Of a DNA stretch of 23,221 nt, positions 7,064 to 13,892 are shown piece after piece (the stretch's first letter is position 1; each line of letters opens with the position of its first letter). Where the stretch lies: positions 1 through 23,221 of IMG/VR virus record IMGVR_UViG_3300030333_003297, one strand, 5' to 3'. Origin of the DNA: a virus. The notes beneath the pieces are model-generated. The model was not told the DNA's origin. It saw only the letters and a list, made by a program, of their open reading frames with translations, and ran no database searches. Made by a program: the position numbers and the translations under genes.

Positions 7064-10000
7064 CAGACGAAACTAAGATTATTAAAGGTGCAGGCGGTGG
7101 GCCTCCTCCTCCTCCTCCTCCTCCCTATCGTGCTCCTGATACTTTACATAGTAGAAGTTTTGCTACTGTTCAAGACTTAATATCTGAAGGTGAAATAGAG
7201 GGTTTTGCTAGTGCATCAAAAGCACAGCTTAGTAAAGGATCAACTAATTATAATAATGCAAGTTTAAAAGATGTCTTTCTTGACGATACTCCAATATTAA
7301 AAGCAACTGCTTCAAATAGTAGTCCTGCTAGTAATGATTTTAATTTTCAAGATGTAACCTTTAAATCTAAGTTTGGAACGTCAAACCAAACTGCGATGAG
7401 TGGTATTCCTGCTGAAAGCAGATCACCTACTGGTGTTGGAGTTACTGTAACTACTTCTAGCCCTGTAACAAGACAAATTTCAAATACTGATGTTGATGCT
7501 GTAATTGTCACTTTAACTTGGCCTCAAATTCAAAAGTTTGAAGATGATGGCGATGTACGAGGTATGACGGTTGAATATAAAATACAAATTCAACACGATT
7601 CTGGTGGTTTTGTTGATAAAGTAAGCAGTTCAGTTAGTGGTAGAACTGCTGATGCTTACGCTAGAGATCACAGAATAGAATTAACAAGTGGATTTACAAC
7701 TGTAGATGTACGAGTTGTTCGTGTTACAGCAGATAGCACAAATCCACAACAAGTAAATGCTTTTGAATTTACCAGCTTTCAAGAAGTTATAGATAATAAC
7801 TCAACTTATGCTAATAGTGCTTATGTAGCTCTTCGTCTAGATAGTAAACAGTTCAATCGTATTCCTACAAGAAAATACAGAATTAGAGGAATAAAAGTAA
7901 GAATACCAGGAGCAGGGGCATCTAACTCTGGCACTCCTACTGTTGATATTCAAACTGGAAGAATACAATATCCATCTGGCTACATATTTAATGGAGTCAT
8001 GGGAGCAGCAACATATACAAATTGTCCAGCCATGTGCTTGCTTGATCTTCTCACAAACACGAGGTACGGTCTAGGAGATCACGTTACTGACAGTAATTTA
8101 GATTTATTTAGTTTTGTAGCTGCTAGTAAGTATGCTAATGAGTTAGTAGATGATGGCACAGGATCAGGTACACAAGAAGCTAGATTTAGTTGTAATGTAA
8201 ATATTCAAAGTCCAAAAGAAGCATTTGCAGCCATAAATGATTTAGCTGGTGTTATGAGATGTATGCCTATCTGGTCTGCTGGATCTATAACCATATCTCA
8301 GGATAAGCCTTTATCAGCAAGTTATTTATTTAATTTAGCCAATGTAGGACAAGAAGGATTTACCTATCAAGGTAGCAGTTTAAAACAACGTCATTCTGTT
8401 GTTTCTGTTAGCTATTTTAATATGGATTCAAAAGAAGTTGATTTTGAAGTAGTAGAAGATGCAACAGCAATATCAAAACTAGGAACGATAGTGAAACAGG
8501 TAAAAGCATTTGCTTGTACTTCTCGTAATCAAGCTGCAAGATTAGGTCGTGCAATACTTTTTGCTGAACAAAATGAAAGTGAAACAGTTACATTTTCAAC
8601 TTCAATAGATGCAGGAGTTGTAGTAAGACCTGGTTCTGTTATTGCAATAAACGATCCAGTAAGAGCAGGAGCTAGAAGAGGTGGTCGTGTAGTATCTGCA
8701 ACTACTACTGAAATAACTATTGATGCTGCTGCACAAACAACCTTACCCGATCCAAACGATAATCCAACTATCAGCGTTATCTTAGGCGATGGAACAGTTG
8801 AAGTAGGTGCTATTTCCAATATGGCTGGTGCAATTATTACTGTTAATAATGTTACAAAACCAGATGGAACAACTGCTTCTGCATTTTCATCAGTACCATT
8901 GGCAAACTCTCCATATCTTATATCAAGCACCACATTACAGACTCAGTTGTTTAGAGTGATTCAAGTAGAAGAACAAGATGATGTTAACTATGTAATTACA
9001 GCTTTATCGTATGTTCCAGGTAAATATAATTTTATTGAAAATGGAACTGCTTTACCTGTAAGAACTATATCCATATTAAACCAACCAGCTAGTCCTCCAA
9101 ATGCTCTAACAGTTACAGAAAAAACAGTTGTAATAAACAGCATTGCAAGAAGTAAATTAATTATTGATTGGCAGCCAGTACAAGGAGTTACTCAATATCT
9201 TGTTAACTACAAAATAGAAAATGGTAACTATGTTTCCCAAATTGTATTTAGTAGTGACTTTGAGATTTTAGATACAGTAAAAGGTACTTATGAGATTCAA
9301 GTATTTTCTTATAATGCAAGTTTAGAATTATCTTCTCAATTTACAAGCACGACTTTTGTTGCAGAAGGTAAAACTGCCTTACCAGAGAATGTTACCAACC
9401 TAACAATAGAGCCTATAAATGAACAGTTTGTCAGACTTAGTTTTAATCAAGCACTTGCAATAGACGTTTTACACGGTGGTCGAGTTTATGTCAGACACTC
9501 AAATCTTGCACTAGGTTCTGCAAATTTTCAGGCTTCACAAGATGTAATTGAGGCTGTAGCTGGTAACTCAACTGATGTTATAGCTCCTGCTCTACCTGGC
9601 ACATATCTCTTAAAGTTCCAAGATGACGGAGGTAGATTTAGTCCAACAGAAGCAAAAGTATCTTTATCTCTTGTTGATATTCTTGACTCTATAACTGTAA
9701 AAACTGATAGAGAAGATACAGATGGAACACCCTTCAACGGAACCAAATCTAACGTACAGTATGACGGTTCCAAAGGTGGCCTAGTCCTTACCAACCCAAG
9801 TGCAAATGCCACTGGAACGTATGACTTTGTAGATACTCTTGATCTTGGAGGTACATTCTCACTTGTCTTAAAGAGACATTTTAGTGGAGAAGGTTTTTAT
9901 ACAAGTGACTTATTCGATAACAGAACTGAGTTGATAGATACATGGACAGACTTTGATGGAGCAACTGCTAATGATGCAAACGCAAAAATAGCTGTACGAA

Positions 10001-10428
10001 CTTCTACTGATATGAGTTCATATACAGATTTCAATGACTTCGCTAACGGAACATTTAAAGGCAGAGGATTTCAATTCAGAATTACTCTCAATACAAATGA
10101 TGTTGCACAAAATATGAATTTACAGCAAGCAGGATATACAGCATCTATGCCGTCTAGAACAGAACAATCTACTGTTATTGCATCAGGAGCAGGAGCTAAA
10201 GCAGTAACATTTACAGCACCATTCTTTGTTGGAACGTCTGCACTAGGCAATCTAAATAACTTCTTACCTTCTGTTAATATCTCTCCACAAAACATGGCAA
10301 CAGGAGATTATTTTGAACTCAGTAGTATATCTGGAACTGGCTTTACAGTTCACTTTAAAAACTCAAGTGATGCTAGTATTGATAGGAACTTTACCTACAG
10401 TGCTGTTGGTTTCGGCAAAGGAGGTTAA
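7060..10428 (+). CDS. gpJ-like central tail-tip / receptor-contact protein
   Basis: A 1122-aa protein close to lambda gpJ in length. After a glycine and eight-proline N-terminus it has TVQDLISEGEIEGF near residues 36-49 and LKDVFLDDTPIL, both typical of gpJ N-terminal domains. CPAMCLLDLLTNTRYGLGDH near 322-341 and WSAGSITISQDKP near 403-415 match the central hub region. Residues about 676-770 and 772-870 resemble two fibronectin type III-like domains, followed by a Gly/Thr/Ser-rich C-terminal region likely to reach the receptor. In lambda this protein forms the tip trimer that selects the host receptor. It starts at the ATGA overlap with I and is the last gene of the conserved tail-tip block before the fibre genes. 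Confidence 0.9.
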   Translation: MTDETKIIKGAGGGPPPPPPPPYRAPDTLHSRSFATVQDLISEGEIEGFASASKAQLSKGSTNYNNASLKDVFLDDTPILKATASNSSPASNDFNFQDVTFKSKFGTSNQTAMSGIPAESRSPTGVGVTVTTSSPVTRQISNTDVDAVIVTLTWPQIQKFEDDGDVRGMTVEYKIQIQHDSGGFVDKVSSSVSGRTADAYARDHRIELTSGFTTVDVRVVRVTADSTNPQQVNAFEFTSFQEVIDNNSTYANSAYVALRLDSKQFNRIPTRKYRIRGIKVRIPGAGASNSGTPTVDIQTGRIQYPSGYIFNGVMGAATYTNCPAMCLLDLLTNTRYGLGDHVTDSNLDLFSFVAASKYANELVDDGTGSGTQEARFSCNVNIQSPKEAFAAINDLAGVMRCMPIWSAGSITISQDKPLSASYLFNLANVGQEGFTYQGSSLKQRHSVVSVSYFNMDSKEVDFEVVEDATAISKLGTIVKQVKAFACTSRNQAARLGRAILFAEQNESETVTFSTSIDAGVVVRPGSVIAINDPVRAGARRGGRVVSATTTEITIDAAAQTTLPDPNDNPTISVILGDGTVEVGAISNMAGAIITVNNVTKPDGTTASAFSSVPLANSPYLISSTTLQTQLFRVIQVEEQDDVNYVITALSYVPGKYNFIENGTALPVRTISILNQPASPPNALTVTEKTVVINSIARSKLIIDWQPVQGVTQYLVNYKIENGNYVSQIVFSSDFEILDTVKGTYEIQVFSYNASLELSSQFTSTTFVAEGKTALPENVTNLTIEPINEQFVRLSFNQALAIDVLHGGRVYVRHSNLALGSANFQASQDVIEAVAGNSTDVIAPALPGTYLLKFQDDGGRFSPTEAKVSLSLVDILDSITVKTDREDTDGTPFNGTKSNVQYDGSKGGLVLTNPSANATGTYDFVDTLDLGGTFSLVLKRHFSGEGFYTSDLFDNRTELIDTWTDFDGATANDANAKIAVRTSTDMSSYTDFNDFANGTFKGRGFQFRITLNTNDVAQNMNLQQAGYTASMPSRTEQSTVIASGAGAKAVTFTAPFFVGTSALGNLNNFLPSVNISPQNMATGDYFELSSISGTGFTVHFKNSSDASIDRNFTYSAVGFGKGG
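7102..7125 (+). repeat. CCT trinucleotide tract encoding eight prolines
   Basis: Seven tandem CCT codons followed by CCC encode residues 15-22 of the J-like protein. This is the longest simple repeat I saw. Length changes by one unit would stay in frame, altering only the proline linker. Runs of proline stall ribosomes unless elongation factor P acts, so translation of the tip protein probably depends on host EF-P (established knowledge applied by inference). Confidence 0.85.
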
Positions 10429-10429
10429 C

Positions 10430-10450
10430 ATGGAGGAAAATAGTATTTAA
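10430..10450 (+). other. Seven-codon mini-ORF before the GTG-started fibre gene
   Basis: GGAGG at 10420-10424, five bases ahead of ATG 10430, introduces codons for MEENSI and a TAA at 10448-10450. Two bases later comes the GTG (10453) of the fibre gene. The mini-ORF also contains a second GGAGG (10432-10436), 16 bases before that GTG, which is long for direct initiation. Reinitiation after the mini-ORF is possible; the mini-ORF could equally be chance around a displaced SD. Confidence 0.3.
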
Positions 10451-10452
10451 CT

Positions 10453-11211
10453 GTGGCTGACGTTACAAACTACACAATCGAAAATGCTTCTGGGGCGAAT
10501 GTAAGAATCGACCTTAACAATGTTTTTGCTGCGATCCAATCAAATAATTCTAAATCTTCTGATCTAGCTACAAGTCAATGCGTAGCTGGCATGACTTTTT
10601 TAAATACAACTTCAAATATTTTAAAAATAAGAAATTCTAGTAACAATGGTTTTACAGAAATAGGAAGTATAAATAGCGATAATTTAGGTTTGTTGCCTAG
10701 AGCAGGTGGCACAATGACAGGAGTTTTAAAAATTGATGACTCCAATAGTGCCTCTACTCCTGCATTAAGTTTTGACACAGATCCAGACACAGGATTATTC
10801 AGAAAAGCTGCTAATAAAATTGGTTTAAGCACGGGTGGTGTAGAGCAAATGTTTTTTGATTCTGATGGCATCACTTTGCAACTACAAAATAATCTTAGAT
10901 TTGCTGATGCTGATAGCTCACATTACATAGGTTTATCCGCACCAGGTACTATTTCTAGTAGTTTTACCTTGACCTTACCTGCCACAGATACACCAGTTGC
11001 AGGGTACGCTTTAGTTTCTAATGGATCGGGAACATTAAGTTGGGGTGTAGCTGGTGGTGCTAGTCAAGGAATATTTTGGGAAAATAATCAAACAGTTACA
11101 AGTAACTATACAATCACAAATGGTAAAAATGCTGGCAGCTTTGGTCCAATTACTATACAATCAGGAGTAACAGTTACCGTTGGATCTGGTGAAACTTGGA
11201 CAGTTGTTTAA
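10453..11211 (+). CDS. Tail fibre protein with 46-residue C-terminal cassette
   Basis: A 252-aa protein starting at GTG. The N-terminus (MADVTNYTIENASG, then RIDLNNVFAAIQSNN) is an attachment-type start common in marine phage fibres, followed by LKIRNSSNNGFTEIG and LPRAGGTMTGVLKID, a typical fibre shaft motif. The middle has short beta-repeat-like stretches (FDTDPDTGLFRKA, LQLQNNLRFADAD). The last 46 residues, from about 207, are nearly the same as the end of the 1316-aa fibre. It probably forms a beta-rich trimeric fibre or a fibre base attached to the J tip. The SD is poorly placed for the GTG. Function as a structural or adhesion protein is well supported; its receptor is unknown. Confidence 0.75.
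   Translation: MADVTNYTIENASGANVRIDLNNVFAAIQSNNSKSSDLATSQCVAGMTFLNTTSNILKIRNSSNNGFTEIGSINSDNLGLLPRAGGTMTGVLKIDDSNSASTPALSFDTDPDTGLFRKAANKIGLSTGGVEQMFFDSDGITLQLQNNLRFADADSSHYIGLSAPGTISSSFTLTLPATDTPVAGYALVSNGSGTLSWGVAGGASQGIFWENNQTVTSNYTITNGKNAGSFGPITIQSGVTVTVGSGETWTVV
11071..11211 (+). repeat. C-terminal fibre cassette, copy 1
   Basis: These 141 bases encode the last 46 residues plus stop of the 252-aa fibre. By hand alignment 36 of 46 residues are identical to 19111-19251, without gaps; shared blocks include NYTITNGKNA and SGVTVTVGSGET. The DNA differs at many third positions, so it is an old or independently imported copy and not a recent duplication. Confidence 0.8.
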
Positions 11212-11214
11212 ATT

Positions 11215-11739
11215 ATGAGCCAAATAAAAGTTGACAGTATAATTCCAAGAGGCGGTCTACCTTCTGGTGCTAGTGGTGGAATTATTCAAATAAAACAAGC
11301 AATAAGGACAAGCGTATTTTCACAATCACTTGGTCAAGGTGTAGAGTCCGACATACTTGTGCCTGTAACAATAACCCCACAAAGTTCTAGCAGCAAAATA
11401 CTTTTTATGGTTACGGCAGAAATGGGTTTAAATACAACACATGGTAGAAATTTCACTATGAAAAGGGGCAGTACGTCAATTTGTATTGGTGATGCTGATG
11501 GTAGTAGAAGTAGAAGAACAAGCGGTAGCTCATCAACAAATAGTTCATCACCAAGTCCAATAGTAATGACATTTTTAGATTCGCCAAATACAACGTCAAC
11601 TTTAACTTATGGTTTTACAATAGGCCATAATGAAAATGGAACGCTTACTGCATACTTAAACAGAACTGACGGTGACAGTAATTCAAGTCACTTAGGTAGG
11701 TACGCTTCTTGTTGCACAGTTATGGAGGTTTCAACATAA
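11215..11739 (+). CDS. Phage fibre-associated structural protein
   Basis: A 174-aa protein four bases downstream of the preceding stop. It begins MSQIKVDSIIPRGGLPSGAS, a variant of the short MS-x-hydrophobic-KV--I tag seen on two genes downstream, and continues GGIIQIKQAIRTSVFSQSLG. The rest is beta-rich (SKILFMVTAEMGL, FTMKRGSTSICIG) with a Ser-rich loop near residues 97-116, ending with a double cysteine and VMEV. This organisation resembles small fibre or tip-decorating proteins of marine phages, with the N-terminal tag docking onto a fibre and the C-terminal domain exposed. There is no enzymatic motif. The role is inferred from the tag and the location among fibre genes. Confidence 0.6.
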   Translation: MSQIKVDSIIPRGGLPSGASGGIIQIKQAIRTSVFSQSLGQGVESDILVPVTITPQSSSSKILFMVTAEMGLNTTHGRNFTMKRGSTSICIGDADGSRSRRTSGSSSTNSSSPSPIVMTFLDSPNTTSTLTYGFTIGHNENGTLTAYLNRTDGDSNSSHLGRYASCCTVMEVST

Positions 11740-12062
11740 TGGGTTACGACCACGCAGCTATAAGAAAAGCTTACCCAGACGTTTTTGCCAAATCTGGTGC
11801 AAAAATTGATGATGATTCTGGTGTTTTTGATTCAACAGGTAATCCTGTAACTATTGACCAAACAAAGGTTGATGCAGCTAGGGCTGCATTAGATAATTTA
11901 GAATACCAACAAAAAAGACAATATTACGGTGAACCTAAATATGCAGATTGGAGGGAGCAGTTAAGTATGTTGTATGACGATATGCTTGCTGGTAAACTAG
12001 ATACAACTGGAACGTGGGCCACCCACATAAAAGCAGTTAAAGACGCAAATCCCAAACCATGA
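11739..12062 (+). CDS. Conserved phage protein in fibre cluster
   Basis: A 107-aa protein. I chose ATG 11739, which overlaps the preceding TAA (TAATG) and has GGAGG ten bases upstream, over an upstream in-frame TTG at 11709. It begins YDHAAIRKAYPDVFAKSGAKID and ends with YADWREQLSMLYDDM and WATHIKAVKDANPKP. The second half, with a QL-MLY-D, W---I--VKD--PKP pattern, recurs as a small domain beside fibre genes in marine phages as far as I recall. It is polar, helical and lacks a signal or membrane segment. A role as a fibre chaperone or a small virion protein is possible, but the sequence gives no direct proof. Confidence 0.6.
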   Translation: MGYDHAAIRKAYPDVFAKSGAKIDDDSGVFDSTGNPVTIDQTKVDAARAALDNLEYQQKRQYYGEPKYADWREQLSMLYDDMLAGKLDTTGTWATHIKAVKDANPKP

Positions 12063-12439
12063 GTACTTTACAAGTCGGTACAATTAAAAGTACATCTTCC
12101 GCAGCACCAGTATTTCAAAACAGTTCGGGTGTTGAAAAAGGAATGATAGCCCTTGCTTGGGCGAATGTAAACGGAGAAGGAGTGGCTTCTATTAGAGCAA
12201 GTTTTAACTATTCAAGTGTTACCGATCAGGGAACTGGAAAATATACTATGGCTTTTACAAATAGTATGCCAGATGGTAATTATGCTCTTATCATGGGAGT
12301 CGGTGATATTAATGACTCAAATAGAACAGTAGCTAGTTTTTCAAATACTTTAGCAACATCAGGTTATACCATAGAAACTAAGTATTATAGTAATGACCAC
12401 AGAGATTGTGGTGGCGGTTACTTTGCTGTTTTTAGATAA
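12059..12439 (+). CDS. Small fibre / adhesion protein with N-terminal VGTI tag
   Basis: A 126-aa protein starting at the ATG overlapping the previous stop (ATGA). The tag MSTLQVGTIKSTSS is followed by a single beta domain containing ALAWANVNGEG, IRASFNYSSVTDQGTGKYT and FTNSMPDGNYA, ending GGGYFAVFR. The W-N--G-G---IRASFN-SS-TD-GTG-Y---F---MPD--Y pattern is a recurrent domain in marine phage tail proteins, probably a host-contacting or fibre-capping module. The neighbouring gene carries the same tag and a related domain. Assignment as a fibre accessory is confident, the exact role is not. Confidence 0.65.
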   Translation: MSTLQVGTIKSTSSAAPVFQNSSGVEKGMIALAWANVNGEGVASIRASFNYSSVTDQGTGKYTMAFTNSMPDGNYALIMGVGDINDSNRTVASFSNTLATSGYTIETKYYSNDHRDCGGGYFAVFR

Positions 12440-12441
12440 CT

Positions 12442-12837
12442 ATGTCAACAATTAAAGTCGGTACAATTCAAGATACAAGCGGAGGTAATAGTATTACCCC
12501 ATCGCAACTATCAGATGGTATAGCTAAAGCTGCCGTTGAATTTACAGCAGCAGGTTCTACGAGTATCGTTACTAGCTATAACGTCAGCAGTGTTACTCAT
12601 AGGTCAAATGGAAATTACACAGTTAGCTTTTCTACTTCTTTTGCTGACACAAATTACATTTCAGTTGGAACGTCAGGTATTAACAGAGATACCTATTCAG
12701 ACGGATTAGACGATATTGATAACACTCCTTTTATTCTAAATAAAAATGTTGCCTATGTTTATGTCGGAACAGCAGATATGGACGATGGTCAAGCGGACGA
12801 CCAACCTAGGGTGTGTGTTGTCGTATTTAGACCTTAA
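12442..12837 (+). CDS. Second VGTI-tagged fibre / adhesion protein
   Basis: A 131-aa protein two bases after the previous stop. It begins MSTIKVGTIQDTSGG, almost the same tag as the upstream protein, and has the same domain skeleton (FTAAGSTSIVTSYNVSSVTH, GNYTVSFSTSFADTNYIS, then a C-terminal VCVVVFRP). The resemblance to the 126-aa neighbour in tag, spacing and ending suggests tandem duplication followed by divergence of surface loops, or recombination that swapped the domain beneath a conserved tag. Likely displayed at the tail tip or fibres. No catalytic residues are evident. Confidence 0.62.
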   Translation: MSTIKVGTIQDTSGGNSITPSQLSDGIAKAAVEFTAAGSTSIVTSYNVSSVTHRSNGNYTVSFSTSFADTNYISVGTSGINRDTYSDGLDDIDNTPFILNKNVAYVYVGTADMDDGQADDQPRVCVVVFRP

Positions 12838-12859
12838 GGTACAATAAAAAGAAAAACTT

Positions 12860-13060
12860 ATGGCTAATTCAGATAAAAGAATTGTGTACACAGATGATGA
12901 AGGAAATTTGTGTATTGTATGTCCAGCAGATAATTGTCCTTTAACTGTTGAGCAAATACAAGCTAAAGATGTGCCATTGGGTAAAACATCTTATATTATA
13001 GAGAAAACTGCTCTTCCTACAGATACATCATTTAGGAACGCTTGGACTTACACACCTTAA
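12860..13060 (+). CDS. Small conserved phage protein
   Basis: A 66-aa protein, ATG preceded by an A-rich stretch with AAAGAAAAA and no classical SD. It contains RIVYTDDEGNLCIVCPADNC and ends ALPTDTSFRNAWTYTP. Three cysteines within residues 18-26 (C-x2-C-x5-C) might suggest metal binding, but there is no fourth ligand in a clear zinc-finger arrangement. The SFRNAWTY ending and the gene that follows tend to occur together next to fibre genes in marine phages, as far as I recall. Probably a small tail-associated protein; function unknown. Confidence 0.55.
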   Translation: MANSDKRIVYTDDEGNLCIVCPADNCPLTVEQIQAKDVPLGKTSYIIEKTALPTDTSFRNAWTYTP

Positions 13061-13064
13061 AATT

Positions 13065-13325
13065 ATGGGATTCGGTATAGACATGGCGAAAGCCAGAGAA
13101 ATTCACAAAAATAAAATTAGAGTTGCAAGAAAGCCTTTGCTTGAAGCTCTTGACATTGAATTTCAAAAAGCACAAGAAACTGGTGCATCAACAACAGATA
13201 TTGTTACTAAAAAACAGGCATTAAGAGATGCTCCTGCTGATTCTGGTATAGCTGCTGCTAGTGACGCTGATGCTCTTAAAGCACAATGGAAAACTGATAT
13301 ACTAGGCACATCTCCATACAGCTAA
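13065..13325 (+). CDS. Small helical protein in fibre cluster
   Basis: An 86-aa charged, helical protein. ATG 13065 is the listed start; an in-frame ATG at 13083 before AKAREIHKNKIRVARKP is also plausible because the conserved-looking part begins there. It continues LLEALDIEFQKAQETG, then KKQALRDAPADSG and LKAQWKTDILG. The KNKIR--RKPLLE-LD and KQ-LRD-P patterns recall small phage proteins encoded with tail fibres. It has no membrane segment and no enzyme motif. The pair formed with the preceding 66-aa gene (four-base gap) looks like a unit. Function unknown, possibly a fibre accessory or chaperone. Confidence 0.55.
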   Translation: MGFGIDMAKAREIHKNKIRVARKPLLEALDIEFQKAQETGASTTDIVTKKQALRDAPADSGIAAASDADALKAQWKTDILGTSPYS

Positions 13326-13666
13326 TGGCAATCACCCCTGGAACGTACAATATGACCGTTCAAAGAAGGTCAGATCATAATTTCCAGCTTGTCTTTAAAG
13401 ATTCAAATAATGCTGCAATAGATTTAACAGGATATACTGTGGAAGCACAGGTTTGGGAAGAAACTCGTACCACAAAATATGCTGACTTTGGGGTTACATA
13501 TACAAATAGAGCTACTGGAATAATTGATTTAGCACTTACAGATACGCAAACTGCTACTTTCTCCCCAGAACTTTTAAAATATGATGTATTACTTACAGAT
13601 ACGAATGGGTTAAAACAATACTATTTAGAAGGTAATATATTTATGAGTGAGGGCTACACTGCATGA
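13325..13666 (+). CDS. BppU-type Ig-like baseplate / fibre-anchoring protein
   Basis: A 113-aa protein starting at the TAATG junction. It shows the pattern of N-terminal baseplate upper protein domains: VQRRSDHNFQLVFKDSNN, then IDLTGYTVEAQVW, GIIDLALTDTQTATF and LKYDVLLTDTNGLKQYYLEG. Q-RG-D--F-L-F-D--G--IDLTGYTV-----, a following beta strand and the Y-L-G ending describe an immunoglobulin-like fold that anchors receptor-binding proteins to tail tips in several phage groups. The protein likely links fibres to the J-tip complex. It ends in an ATGA overlap with the collagen-like protein, so the two may be made in matched amounts. Confidence 0.65.
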   Translation: MAITPGTYNMTVQRRSDHNFQLVFKDSNNAAIDLTGYTVEAQVWEETRTTKYADFGVTYTNRATGIIDLALTDTQTATFSPELLKYDVLLTDTNGLKQYYLEGNIFMSEGYTA

Positions 13667-13890
13667 CTTCAGTAAACATCACCACCACAAAAAATACTGT
13701 TACAGTAAATGAGGGCGAGAGCACTGTTGTAACAGTAGCAACCCGTGGACCTGCTGGACCAAAGGGTATTGAGTTAGATGAAACAGCTAAAGTTGATGGC
13801 TCTGTTGTTTACTATGACTCAAGTTCTGCTAAATTTAAAGCAGATGCAACTACTACCAAACTTACACTTGTCGATGGGGGCAACTTTTAA
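13663..13890 (+). CDS. Short fibre linker with collagen-like triplets
   Basis: A 75-aa protein with a Thr/Val-rich N-terminal strand region (VNITTTKNTVTVNEGESTVVTV), a brief GPAGPKG collagen-like motif at residues 29-35, and a C-terminal domain VDGSVVYYDSSSAKFKADAT ending GGNF. Short G-x-y segments before VVYYDSSS-KF-A domains are common in phage fibre proteins and help trimerisation. Its ATG overlaps the stop of the Ig-like gene and its stop lies two bases before the 460-aa fibre, so it may act as an adaptor between them. The virion role is inferred; there is no catalytic motif. Confidence 0.6.
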   Translation: MTSVNITTTKNTVTVNEGESTVVTVATRGPAGPKGIELDETAKVDGSVVYYDSSSAKFKADATTTKLTLVDGGNF

Positions 13891-13892
13891 CA

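Noticed and set aside
11709-11739. TTG 11709 as start of the 107-aa gene
   Set aside because: ATG 11739 has GGAGG ten bases upstream and the TAATG junction used across this operon; the extension only overlaps the preceding gene.
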